From positions 1 to 34,582 of the forward strand of contig DUEZ01000023.1 in NCBI GenBank assembly GCA_011174825.1: a DNA stretch of 34,582 bases. The letters run 5' to 3'. Position numbers and translations under genes: made by a program. Below the pieces are notes generated by a model. The model had not been told where the DNA came from. It worked only from the letters and a program-made list of their open reading frames with translations, and did no database searches. Positions 24,821 through 33,713 of the stretch are shown one piece after another. This stretch comes from Anaerolineae bacterium (GTDB taxonomy: Bacteria > Chloroflexota > Anaerolineae > Anaerolineales > E44-bin32). Positions within the stretch are counted from its first letter, which is position 1, and each line of letters opens with the position of its first letter.

Positions 24821-24845
24821 GTTTATTAAAATAAATTGAGCGGAC

Positions 24846-24929
24846 ATCACGCTTCACGTATCACGCTTCACGTATCACGCTTCACGTATCACGCTTCACG
24901 CATCACGCTTCACGCATCACGCTTCACGT
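24846..24929. repeat. tandem array, six 14-bp units ATCACGCTTCACGY
   Basis: Six contiguous units without spacers. Units 4 and 5 end in C and the rest in T. It is too regular and too short for CRISPR, and looks like a minisatellite that may vary in copy number between strains. Confidence 0.9.
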
Positions 24930-24987
24930 CTCTCTCCTCACGAAAAGTCAATTACGTCAAGCCACCTCTCAAGCCATCGCATCCCTA

Positions 24988-25893
24988 TCAATCCTGACCC
25001 TCGTCGAATATCCCATAGACCTGGTCGGGTGTCAGGATCTCGGGGAATTGGTCTCTTAGCTCCACCCGCGCTTCGTAACAGAGATGACACGCATCGGCAT
25101 ACACTTCATGATGTGTCAATCCATAGCGGCGAACGATCTCAACCGGACCTCCTTCGAGCAGAGGACCTACAATGGGATGCGATTCGGGCTCATAATCCTC
25201 ACAGATCTCACGCAAGGGTTTATGAAAAAGGTTTCCTATAGAAATCCCTTGGCAGATGTGTAAATTGCCGAGAGGATCCAAATGGACCCGTCCAGGATCA
25301 CGCAAATCCTCGTATGGGCATTCAACAAAATCGGTCCATGGATGCTGGGCAGCTTGTTGAATAAGCTTTTTAGCGGCTCTACCGCGATACATGACACCTG
25401 ATTCTCCGATAGGCAGCTGCCCTACTCCAGCATCCGACCCCATGGGTTGGGCGATGCTAATGACTCCAATTGGAATCCCCAGCTGATCCGCAGCCTCACG
25501 TGCATTCTCCGCCTGTCGACTCATTTCCTCACTACCATGATATAAATCGCTGCTGACTGAAAGATCTTGGACCCATCCCGTAAACGGCCTCAGCCAGATT
25601 AGGGCATCTTCCAACTCGTTTGCCCAATAGACATTGGTCACAAGGCCAACCTGGAACCCTCTCTCTGCAGATTCCCGCACACCCTCGAGCAGAAGTGGAT
25701 AATAGAGAAAGGGTTCACCACCCTCAAAATAAATCCACTTGATCGTTCCTACATCCTCCGCCTGGGATAAAATGTGACGTATCTTTTCTAAGGTTAATGT
25801 CCCTGATTGCCAAGGGCTCCCCCAGACGAAACAGTGATCACATTCGTAATTACATACATAGGTAAGCAAGATATGTAAGCCTGTCAACTCCAT
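24988..25893 (-). CDS. radical SAM protein with C-terminal cysteine cluster (SPASM-like)
   Basis: CNYECDHC (Cys14, Cys18, Cys21) is the CxxxCxxC motif binding the [4Fe-4S] cluster that splits S-adenosylmethionine. YFEGGEPF is the SAM-binding GGEP motif. The C-terminal part has further Cys residues (FVECPYED, LHICQG and ACHLC) preceded by HLDPLGNLHIC, the usual layout of an auxiliary Fe-S domain as in SPASM proteins. I chose the ATG with GGAGG seven bases upstream, giving MELTGLHILLTYVC. A longer in-frame start at 25926 is less likely. No peptide substrate gene or quinohaem/sactipeptide partner is visible next to it. The target is unknown. Confidence 0.88.
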   Translation of the reverse strand: MELTGLHILLTYVCNYECDHCFVWGSPWQSGTLTLEKIRHILSQAEDVGTIKWIYFEGGEPFLYYPLLLEGVRESAERGFQVGLVTNVYWANELEDALIWLRPFTGWVQDLSVSSDLYHGSEEMSRQAENAREAADQLGIPIGVISIAQPMGSDAGVGQLPIGESGVMYRGRAAKKLIQQAAQHPWTDFVECPYEDLRDPGRVHLDPLGNLHICQGISIGNLFHKPLREICEDYEPESHPIVGPLLEGGPVEIVRRYGLTHHEVYADACHLCYEARVELRDQFPEILTPDQVYGIFDEGQD

Positions 25894-26035
25894 CGCATGC
25901 CTCCAGTTGATGCATTTGATTTCCACATTGCCCTATAGATCTTTCCGACAGGTCGCCTCGTTGGTATAGTCTACACCGAGTGTCCGAGCTATTCAACGAA
26001 TCCAACGAAACAAGGTCGCCTTCGAGAGGATGACC

Positions 26036-26080
26036 GCTATATGTGGTGGTGTGGGCACAGCCCATACCACCACATATACC
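26036..26080. repeat. 45-bp hairpin repeat, copy 2
   Basis: Same 21-3-21 layout as the copy at 12550. One arm pair changed from G-C to T-A on both sides, keeping pairing. It sits in the divergent promoter region between the radical SAM gene and the GAF phosphatase gene. Confidence 0.85.
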
Positions 26081-26328
26081 CTCCCTTCTCCGCGCGCGTG
26101 TTTTTTCAGTGCACTCATTGAATTGAATCTCTTGAGCCTCGATCTTTCGATTGGAACATATATCACCACACGTTTTGAGGATACACTTAAGATTGTCGTG
26201 TAGTCAGGTTTCTGAAACATAATAGCAGGGCTGATCTGACCTTAATTCCAGTAATGCGATAATAATTGTGCTATTATATGCACTCCTAACGATGCACCCA
26301 TATCAAGAAGGGACTCTGAGAAAAACCG

Positions 26329-28131
26329 ATGCACTCTCATAACGGCGTCATTGAAGACCTCACAACCCTAAACCAGATCGCGGAAACGTTAAACCGGGCG
26401 ACAGATGTTAAGAGTGCACTCAACACAACGCTAGCGCGCTTGGTTGAGTTAATGGGACTCGAGACAGGTTGGATCTTTCTTATTGATCCTTCTGTGGAGC
26501 TTCAATCGGGAAATCCCTTCCGCCTTGCGGCTCACCATAACCTACCTCCTGGTATTGCTCCAGAAAATCAATTGATATGGGGCGGTGGTTGCGCATGCCA
26601 AGATCTCTGCAAAGAGGGGAAACTCGCGCAGGCCTATAACGAGGTACGCTGTACGAGGTTAGCGTCAGCGGAAGGTGATCGCCGAGGGCTAGTTGTCCAT
26701 GCTTCCACACCCCTGCGGTCCGGTGACAAGAAATTAGGCATCCTAAATGTGGCCGGGGTAGATTGGTCTTCTTTCACGCCTCACTCCTTGGCTTTGTTAA
26801 CCAATGTCGGCAACATGATGGGTATTGCAATCGAGCGGGCGAGGTTGTTCGATTTATTACGCGAGAAGCGAGTTAACGAACAAGCTGCCCTTCTCGAATT
26901 GTCGAAACATTTATTAAGCCGTTTGAACTTCGAAGATCTTAAGAGTTATCTGGTGGATGAGGTCAAAAAACTACTAGAATGCGATGCATGCACAATCTTT
27001 ATGTCCAATGCTTCTGATGAAAAACTCGACTTTGTGGCCGCAAGTGGTTGGAAGAACGATCCTGTAGCTGCTAAACGACACATCCCCTTCGAAGCCGATA
27101 GTGGTCCAGGCTGGGTGATGCAAACACAACGTCCTCTCTTGGTCGAGAATCTACAAATAAGCGACCCTACCTCATGGATACCAGAGTGGTTGAGGAGTGA
27201 GGGGTTCAAGGGGCACGCTGTCGTTCCACTGGTGGTGGAAGGTCGATCCATCGGGGCGCTCGCAATTAATTCCCGTAAGCCGCGCGTACTCACTGAGAAC
27301 GAGCTGAATCTACTTCAGCTAATGGCCAACCAAGCCGCCATCGCGATTGAGACAAATCGATTGTATTTGGAGGAGATCGAAGTACAGCGAATCGAGGAGG
27401 AGTTAGCCGTCGGACGTCAGATCCAATTAAGCTTACTGCCAAAATCCCTACCCATCATACCAGGCTGGGAGTTTGCCGTTCACTACGAGGCCGCTTATCA
27501 AGTAGGAGGTGACTTCTACGATCTCTTTGAACTCCCTAATCGTGAGAACCAAATCGGGCTGTTTATCGGCGATGTGTCCGGTAAAGGCGTACCAGCAGCT
27601 CTTTTCATGGCCATGAGCCGCACGATGCTTCGTTCGACGATGCTTAGCGGCCGTAACCCCTCACAAGCCTTGGTACGAGCCAATGAACTGATCCTGAAGG
27701 ACAGCCAAGCCAACCTCTTCCTAACCGCTATCTGCTTATCACTTAACACCGTTACTGGTCACTTGATTTATGCGAACGCCGGTCACAACCGACCGCTACT
27801 CCTGCATGTTAAAGACGGTAAGTTTCAGGATCTTGCCGCGCGCGGGATCATCTTGGGCGAATTTGATGCTATCGAACTCGAAGAGGAGGAAGTTGAACTT
27901 TTACCAGGGGATGTTCTCGTGTGTTACACGGATGGTGTGACGGATGCGATCAATACAGAACAAGAATCGTTTGGCGAAGAGCGTTTATCTGAGATCATCT
28001 CTGGCCATACCCGGGCTAGTGCCAAGGAAATTCTATCGGTTATTTTGCAGGAAGTCGATCGCTTCACTGAGGAGGTTGCTCAGACTGACGACCTGACGTT
28101 GGTTGTCATCAGGCGGAAACCTAAATCTTAA
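26329..28131 (+). CDS. GAF-GAF-PP2C (RsbU/SpoIIE-type) sensor phosphatase
   Basis: The 600-residue soluble protein has two GAF sensor domains (about 10-175 and 185-345), a short coiled linker (EEIEVQRIEEELAVGRQIQ) and a C-terminal PP2C phosphatase domain. Catalytic metal ligands are visible in GGDFYD (Asp395), IGDVSGKG (Asp415) and the final TDDLTLVV. RsbU-type enzymes dephosphorylate an anti-anti-sigma factor to start a general stress response, or act in cyclic signalling. No RsbV/RsbW pair is in the window. The first GAF contains Cys88, Cys90, Cys94 and Cys108, a CxCx3Cx13C pattern that may bind metal. The ribosome site is weak. It ends about 50 bases from the convergent MttB gene. Confidence 0.92.
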   Translation: MHSHNGVIEDLTTLNQIAETLNRATDVKSALNTTLARLVELMGLETGWIFLIDPSVELQSGNPFRLAAHHNLPPGIAPENQLIWGGGCACQDLCKEGKLAQAYNEVRCTRLASAEGDRRGLVVHASTPLRSGDKKLGILNVAGVDWSSFTPHSLALLTNVGNMMGIAIERARLFDLLREKRVNEQAALLELSKHLLSRLNFEDLKSYLVDEVKKLLECDACTIFMSNASDEKLDFVAASGWKNDPVAAKRHIPFEADSGPGWVMQTQRPLLVENLQISDPTSWIPEWLRSEGFKGHAVVPLVVEGRSIGALAINSRKPRVLTENELNLLQLMANQAAIAIETNRLYLEEIEVQRIEEELAVGRQIQLSLLPKSLPIIPGWEFAVHYEAAYQVGGDFYDLFELPNRENQIGLFIGDVSGKGVPAALFMAMSRTMLRSTMLSGRNPSQALVRANELILKDSQANLFLTAICLSLNTVTGHLIYANAGHNRPLLLHVKDGKFQDLAARGIILGEFDAIELEEEEVELLPGDVLVCYTDGVTDAINTEQESFGEERLSEIISGHTRASAKEILSVILQEVDRFTEEVAQTDDLTLVVIRRKPKS

Positions 28132-28178
28132 TCCTTCCATTCCCCCAATCGAATACCTTCAAGTCTGCCGAAGCTGCT

Positions 28179-29630
28179 TTACCCTTGCTCTACAATCTCT
28201 ATGATCTTCAAAAATTCGTTCTTCAGTTCCGGATCGAGAGGTTCCGAAGGTTCTTCAGACAAGATCTGTCGTGCCCTTGCCAGCGCCCACTCACGTACGC
28301 CGTCACGCTTTTCTTCCCACACACTGTACGGGCGACGATCCATGAGTGTTGGCAACCATAAATGTCCCATATGCTCCAATGTATGACGCTGGGTAAGGAA
28401 TGTGCCTCCCGGTCCTACCTCTCGGATGACATCCAACGCTAAGGACTCTTGATTGACATCAATTCCTTTGAACATAGCATGGAGGATGCTCCAAATTTCA
28501 GCATCCATGAGCAACATCTCGTAAGAGAAGATTCGAGATCCGTGTAGCAATCCTGCTCCGAGTAACATGTCTGATAACGTTGAGACTGCCATGAAAGAGG
28601 AGAAACTGTTGTCTACTGCGGCCTGCCAATCTGGCTCTTTTGCGCCGGTCGCAAAAGCACCCATTGAGAGCGGAACGTTGTAAAAATCCGCGAGAAGGTT
28701 GGTGGCCGCGCCGAAGAGGAAATCCTCAGGGCCGCCTCCAGTGTATGCGCCCGTCATCAGATCCATGGCTGTTTGAGCCGCTGCGTAATACACTGGACAA
28801 CCCGGGTACGCCATCTGCATCAGGGCTAGCGCTGAGATAACTTCGGCGTTCCCGACCACCAAATTACCCGCCAATGTCGCTGGGCCTGTAGAGGCGCACG
28901 AAGCCATGGTCATAAAACCCACCGGCAGTCCTGCCTCAGCAGCGATCAAACCGGCCTCAAGACTTCCGCCGTCATGGGCCAACGGGCTTACTGAACATTG
29001 CATAATCGAAAGGACCGGTTTCTTCCGCAACGCTTCCTTCCCACCTGCGAGGATAGCAGCCATCTCGATCGCCGCCTGCATCTGACGCTCACCAAGGATG
29101 GTCTCGGTCTGCACATGTTTCTCGCTTACACTCCAAATCGCTTCTAACTCGTGCAAGGCACGACTTTCTGGTGGACAATCCTGTGCTGAGAGGGGAACCC
29201 AATGGAAAGCGATCTCATCCAGGAAATCCGCTACTCTAGCCACGTCAGATACATCTTGTTTGGTAGAACGGCGTCGTTCTCCCGAGAAAATATCGATGAT
29301 CTCGACACCGCAGCCATCGGTGCCAAGGTAACTGTGGTTGCCGTCAAGCTGTAGATCCAAATCGGGGTTTACGGCTGCCAGGGTGTAATTCGGGGGGGCT
29401 TTTGCTATATACGTCTCAATGATATCCCCTGGAATCTGAGCCACCATCGTATCCCGATTAACCCTGGCACCATGATCCTCGAGGAGGTTCAAGGCCTCAG
29501 GAAGAGGAAATCTAACGCCTACACTTTCGATCACTTCGAGCGTAGCGGAATGGAGCTGGCGGATTTCTCCCTTTGTCAGGAGATTAAGGCTGAGCTTGGG
29601 ATTCGAGATGCTACGGATACCGGGAGACAT
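28179..29630 (-). CDS. MttB-family (trimethylamine methyltransferase-like) protein, non-pyrrolysine, copy 1
   Basis: COG5598 proteins take a methyl group from a methylamine, betaine or similar donor and pass it to the cobalt of a corrinoid protein. The 483-residue length is full for the family and there is no in-frame stop, so this is a non-pyrrolysine member like the glycine betaine enzyme MtgB. Blocks such as ATLEVIESVGVRFP (29-42), HELEAIWSVSEKHVQTETI, GLPVGFMTMASCASTGPATLAGN and GSRIFSYEMLLMDAEIW follow the family pattern. It is last in the corrinoid operon, 53 bases after the corrinoid protein gene, with a poor ribosome site (no GGAGG). Its methyl donor cannot be told from sequence. Confidence 0.9.
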   Translation of the reverse strand: MSPGIRSISNPKLSLNLLTKGEIRQLHSATLEVIESVGVRFPLPEALNLLEDHGARVNRDTMVAQIPGDIIETYIAKAPPNYTLAAVNPDLDLQLDGNHSYLGTDGCGVEIIDIFSGERRRSTKQDVSDVARVADFLDEIAFHWVPLSAQDCPPESRALHELEAIWSVSEKHVQTETILGERQMQAAIEMAAILAGGKEALRKKPVLSIMQCSVSPLAHDGGSLEAGLIAAEAGLPVGFMTMASCASTGPATLAGNLVVGNAEVISALALMQMAYPGCPVYYAAAQTAMDLMTGAYTGGGPEDFLFGAATNLLADFYNVPLSMGAFATGAKEPDWQAAVDNSFSSFMAVSTLSDMLLGAGLLHGSRIFSYEMLLMDAEIWSILHAMFKGIDVNQESLALDVIREVGPGGTFLTQRHTLEHMGHLWLPTLMDRRPYSVWEEKRDGVREWALARARQILSEEPSEPLDPELKNEFLKIIEIVEQG

Positions 29631-29682
29631 ATTTCATCTAAAAAAAACACATTGTATAAAATGCACCGTGAGATAGCATAAA

Positions 29683-30336
29683 TCAGGACTTCCCCTCCAG
29701 AAGATCTTGGGCAACCTGTACCGCACCGGTCGCATCTTCCGCATAACCGTCGGCACCGATCTCCTCCGCCCAGGATTGACTGACCGGCGCCCCACCAACA
29801 AGAACTTTAACCCTATCGCGGAGACCCGCTTCGACCAAAGCCTCAATCACTTCCCGCTGCCCGATCATGGTCGTCGTTAGGAGGGCTGAAAGGCCAAGAA
29901 TATCCGCACCCGTCTCCTTCACCTTCTCGACAAATCTTTCCCCTGGGACATCCACACCCAAGTCGTGGACCTGAAATCCCTTCACCGAAAGCAAAGTGCC
30001 CACCAATGATTTGCCAATTTCGTGAATGTCACCGTGCACTGTTCCGATCACGACCGTTCCGAGGACCTCCGGGGTTTCTTGACGTAAGCTCAGCTCCGGT
30101 TCCAACAAAGCCATGGCTTCTTGCATCCCTTTGGCTGCAATAAGTAAGTGGGGTAGAAAAAACTCCCCACGCGAGAATTTTTCTCCAGCTATTTCCATTC
30201 CCGGCAACAACCCTTGGTTGATGATCATCAAAGGTTCTATGCCTGCAGTAAGCGCCTGCCCGGTTAGTGTGACGACACTTTCCGTCTCACCTTTGAGTAG
30301 ATTTTCAGTTATTTGGGCAAGAATATCATCAACCAT
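29683..30336 (-). CDS. methyltransferase cognate corrinoid protein (MttC-like)
   Basis: The protein holds a B12 cofactor and shuttles methyl between two methyltransferases. A helical N-terminal cap of about 90 residues (LLPGMEIAGEKFSRGEFFLPHLLIAAKGMQ) precedes the B12-binding Rossmann domain. GTVHGDIHEIGKSLV holds the DxHxxG motif, with His105 (counting from the ATG) as lower cobalt ligand. The usual DVHDIGK reads DIHEIGK. GLSALLTTTM and VLVGGAPVS complete the site. About 217 residues is normal. The ATG is preferred over the GTG one codon before it because GGAGG lies six bases upstream. One corrinoid protein is flanked by two different MttB genes in one operon. Confidence 0.92.
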   Translation of the reverse strand: MVDDILAQITENLLKGETESVVTLTGQALTAGIEPLMIINQGLLPGMEIAGEKFSRGEFFLPHLLIAAKGMQEAMALLEPELSLRQETPEVLGTVVIGTVHGDIHEIGKSLVGTLLSVKGFQVHDLGVDVPGERFVEKVKETGADILGLSALLTTTMIGQREVIEALVEAGLRDRVKVLVGGAPVSQSWAEEIGADGYAEDATGAVQVAQDLLEGKS

Positions 30337-30358
30337 CACTCTCCTCCGTCCGTATGGG

Positions 30359-31822
30359 TTATTCTATCGGTATTGGCGGCAGTTCTTCCATCCCAAAACC
30401 CTGCGCCGCTTTGGTCGTTATTCGGCGTAACTCTACCCTTAAGTCATCCGATAATGGACGCGCTTGATAGCTGCCCAGGAGTTGGTCTACTCGATCCGAA
30501 GCTCGGTCAAATGCAGACTTACCTCCTCTGCTCTTCCATGCATCATACGAACTGCGGTCAATCACCCCAGTGGGAATATAAAACTCTTCTTGGAACCATT
30601 TGAGTGTGTGAGGATTGACGAGGTAATCCGCCTCATGGCCCATGGATCTCATGAGGGTTAATGCGATTGGCTCATCGCGCGCCACAATCCCTACAACCAG
30701 ACGCTTTGCCATCCCGATGATCTCGGCGTCGATGACAAGCTTCTCAAAACTCTGGCAGCTTTCAAAGTCCATCATCCCAGCCCCGGAGATCATGTTTATC
30801 CCTGCCAACGCGGCCAGGATGGTCCCTCCGGATGATTCCAACCCACTTTGTGCATCCACGATCTTCGCATCGCTCATACCCAAGTAGGCGTGGGTTGGCA
30901 TGTTGAGAGCTTTCCCGACTTGTGCGTATGCGCAATCGATCATCCATGTCCCCACTGCCCCCATGGGTGTTGTTCCCTCACGCATATCGAAGGCAGCAGG
31001 TGATCCACCCCAAACGATCGCCGCTCCCACCTGGGACAGTTGACCGATCACTACACCGCTCATACATTCTGCGGTGTGCTGAACCACCGCACCCGCTAAT
31101 GTGACTGGGGCTGTGGCTCCTGCTAAAGGCATCGAGACCAATTCCGCAGGTATCCCAGAGCGAGCACAATCGATCAAATTCTGACAAGTTATGTCGCTCC
31201 AAAGAAGCGGTGGAGAAGGGCACACATCGAAAATCGCGATTGGCTTTATGGCCAATTCCGTCTCGCCACCCGCCATCGTCACCAACAATTCTTTCATCGT
31301 CCACCATGTATCCTTACCAAAGGCCCCAGTAACGATCGGTTTACGCATGAAATTCAACGCGAGATAGAGACGGTAGAGATCACCGATCTCCTCCGGTACA
31401 TCCTTACAAATCATGGCTGTACTTTGGGCATCCAGTTGCGGAAGCATCTCAACCAGTTTGACAAAAGCAACGAAATCCTCTGTCTTCGGATCCCGCTGCT
31501 CATGGGTTTTCCTGTCCAGAACGGTTATGGCTGCCGAGCCAGGATCAAAGTGTATGCGATCCCCACCATAATGGACGACTGGTTCTCCATCCGAATTATG
31601 GAGAAAAAACTCGCTCGGTGCGGTCTGCAACGCGTCTCTGACGATTGATTCTGGGATGCGAGCGATCCTTGAAGCCAAATCAACTTCCGCGCCCGCTTCG
31701 GTTAATAATGCAAGCGCCTCATCATTGTGCACCCTAACCCCTGGGTCGATTAACAAACCAAAGGCTTCATCAATGATCTTATGAACCAATTCATCATCGA
31801 GCTGTTTGAATATCGGTCTCAT
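30359..31822 (-). CDS. MttB-family (trimethylamine methyltransferase-like) protein, non-pyrrolysine, copy 2
   Basis: A full-length COG5598 member of about 487 residues and uninterrupted by stops. ALALLTEAGAEVDLASRIARIPESIVRDAL (around 30-60), HYGGDRIHFDPGS, SGIPAELVSMPLAGATAPVTLAGAVVQHTAEC and the C-terminal EADYLVNPHTLKWFQEEFYIP are recognisable family blocks. It is clearly diverged from copy 1, so the two probably have different methyl donors. The ATG with GGAGG ten bases upstream was chosen. The open frame extends 13 codons further. It follows the reductive activase gene and precedes the corrinoid protein gene by about 22 bases. Confidence 0.9.
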   Translation of the reverse strand: MRPIFKQLDDELVHKIIDEAFGLLIDPGVRVHNDEALALLTEAGAEVDLASRIARIPESIVRDALQTAPSEFFLHNSDGEPVVHYGGDRIHFDPGSAAITVLDRKTHEQRDPKTEDFVAFVKLVEMLPQLDAQSTAMICKDVPEEIGDLYRLYLALNFMRKPIVTGAFGKDTWWTMKELLVTMAGGETELAIKPIAIFDVCPSPPLLWSDITCQNLIDCARSGIPAELVSMPLAGATAPVTLAGAVVQHTAECMSGVVIGQLSQVGAAIVWGGSPAAFDMREGTTPMGAVGTWMIDCAYAQVGKALNMPTHAYLGMSDAKIVDAQSGLESSGGTILAALAGINMISGAGMMDFESCQSFEKLVIDAEIIGMAKRLVVGIVARDEPIALTLMRSMGHEADYLVNPHTLKWFQEEFYIPTGVIDRSSYDAWKSRGGKSAFDRASDRVDQLLGSYQARPLSDDLRVELRRITTKAAQGFGMEELPPIPIE

Positions 31823-31883
31823 CAATGCTAATCCTCCAAGGTTTATTACCTTCTCAAGCAAAATGGTCCAAGGTCATTTGAAT

Positions 31884-33713
31884 CTAGAAATTCATCGCTT
31901 TCATAAACTCATCCATAAAATCTGGATGCGTGGTCAATTCTAGGTACTCGACCTTCCGGGCGATATCCTCCGCTACTTTTCGGCGCTCAGACGAGATCAG
32001 CATCTGTTTGGCGCCCATACCAGCAGCGTTCCCCACTTGACGGAAGCGGTCATGGGGTAGATCGGGGAACATACCTATGCCTATCGCGCTTCTTATATCA
32101 AGATAGGTGCCGAAAGCACCACCCACGATGATCTCTTCGATATCCGCGTGACTCAACTTTGCTTCTTTGAGTAGTACCTCAATTCCTGCTCGGATAGCGC
32201 CTTTCGCAAGTTGGATCTCGTTCACGTCTTTTCGCGTGATGATCACATCTCGGCTGTTGCCCGAATCCGAGGCAGGGACGACGAGGAAGACCGGCTTACC
32301 ATCCACGCTCTGGATGAGTGGATGATCCTCCTGAAGCATCCCTCGAAAATCGATCAAACCTTCGTTAAGCATTTGGCTGATGGCATCGAGGATCCCTGAA
32401 CCGCAGATCCCAACAGCAGGTTGTCCCTCCACCGTGTACACTCGAACTTCCCCCGGCTGGATTTGCAATCGCTCAATGGCCCCAGGCGCAGCACGCATAC
32501 CGTCATGAATATGGGCGCCCTCGAATGCAGGTCCTGAGGCACAGGAGCAGCACAACACACGATCACCAGTTATCAAACTGATCTCGGTATTGGTCCCAAT
32601 ATCAAGCGCGATGACTGTTCTCTTACGTTCTACTGCCTCTGTGGCCAAGAGCATGGCGACCTGATCCGGGCCAACATAACCCGCAATAATGGGGGGCAAA
32701 TGCACATAAGCACCCGCAGACAATGCCAATCCGATCGATTGGGAGGAAATATCTAAACCATCCGAAATCTCAGGGACGAAAGGAGCCTCGCCTAATTGTC
32801 GCACAGGTAGTCCGGCAAATAAGTGATGCATCGCAGTATTGCCAACCACCACGGCATCTACGATCTGCTCACGGGAAATCTGAACCTCATCGCAAAGATC
32901 ATCCACCATCGAATTAATTGCGGAGACCACCTTATCCTGCAGAACCTTTCGACCATCTTCATTTGCATTGGTATACGCGATTCTGCTGACCACATCCTCC
33001 CCATAACTGATTTGGGGGTTCATCTCTCCGGTTTTCGCCAGAGTCTTACCGCTACTCAGATCTACAAGGTAGGCAGCCAACTTGGTCGTGCCTATGTCAA
33101 CTGCCAGACCATGCAGGTGATTATCCGTGGGTAGCACAGCAACCACTTCATTGCCACGCAGCGCGAGGCGAGAAATCCAACCCTGAACTCGTAACTGACC
33201 CGAGAGACCTTCCAAAACTGGAAAACCGATCATGGGTGAGGTGATCCCAAGCGTCTCGAGCGCCTGTTTTATACGGGACACATCGGCCCGGAGGTCATCA
33301 AACGTCGGTGGTTTTAGATTCACATTAACAGGAACAACTACCGGATCGGGCTCGACTGAAATCTCCTGACCTTCGATTTGTAAACGCTGGGGTGTGGTAA
33401 GAGAGGATGGAGGGACATCGATCTTGACATCGCTTAACGGTATCGCCTGACATGCCAGGCGATACCCTTGTTTGAGCTCCTGAGGATTGAATATTTCCTT
33501 TTCCTCCTTCGTCGGAGGAGTTAGTTTTCCACTCACAAGTCGGATACGGCAGCTATCACAGGATCCTGCACCGCCACACAACGAAATTAGTTGAATCCCG
33601 GCATTCTGTGCAGCAGTGAGCAAATCATCCGATGCATCGCTTTCGATGCGCCGTCCAATAGGCTCAAAATCTACAATGAATGACTTCGAAAGTGGATTTG
33701 AATCTTTAGCCAT
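31884..33713 (-). CDS. corrinoid protein reductive activase (RamA/RACo-like, [2Fe-2S] + ASKHA)
   Basis: Corrinoid proteins lose activity when Co(I) is oxidised; this ATP-dependent protein restores it. The N-terminal ferredoxin domain has Cys46, Cys52, Cys55 and Cys88 (CGGAGSCDSC ... LAC), a plant-type [2Fe-2S] pattern. A linker of about 60 residues is followed by the large ASKHA ATPase part: GLAVDIGTTKLAAYLVDL, VGNTAMHHLFAG, VIALDIGTNTEISLI and GVPVGGAFGTYLD-like IIVGGAFGTYLDIRSAIGIGMFPD. This is the RACo/DUF4445 architecture and 609 residues is normal. It is the first gene of the corrinoid operon. The ATG has only a weak GGAT site. The DUF4445 type differs from the methanogen RamA, which uses two [4Fe-4S] clusters. 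Confidence 0.92.
   Translation of the reverse strand: MAKDSNPLSKSFIVDFEPIGRRIESDASDDLLTAAQNAGIQLISLCGGAGSCDSCRIRLVSGKLTPPTKEEKEIFNPQELKQGYRLACQAIPLSDVKIDVPPSSLTTPQRLQIEGQEISVEPDPVVVPVNVNLKPPTFDDLRADVSRIKQALETLGITSPMIGFPVLEGLSGQLRVQGWISRLALRGNEVVAVLPTDNHLHGLAVDIGTTKLAAYLVDLSSGKTLAKTGEMNPQISYGEDVVSRIAYTNANEDGRKVLQDKVVSAINSMVDDLCDEVQISREQIVDAVVVGNTAMHHLFAGLPVRQLGEAPFVPEISDGLDISSQSIGLALSAGAYVHLPPIIAGYVGPDQVAMLLATEAVERKRTVIALDIGTNTEISLITGDRVLCCSCASGPAFEGAHIHDGMRAAPGAIERLQIQPGEVRVYTVEGQPAVGICGSGILDAISQMLNEGLIDFRGMLQEDHPLIQSVDGKPVFLVVPASDSGNSRDVIITRKDVNEIQLAKGAIRAGIEVLLKEAKLSHADIEEIIVGGAFGTYLDIRSAIGIGMFPDLPHDRFRQVGNAAGMGAKQMLISSERRKVAEDIARKVEYLELTTHPDFMDEFMKAMNF

Noticed and set aside
24846-24929. 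CRISPR array
   Set aside because: Units are 14 bp and directly joined with no spacers, and no cas gene is nearby.
28179-31822. Pyrrolysine-containing methyltransferases
   Set aside because: Both MttB-family genes are open at full length with no internal TAG, and no pyl genes are present.
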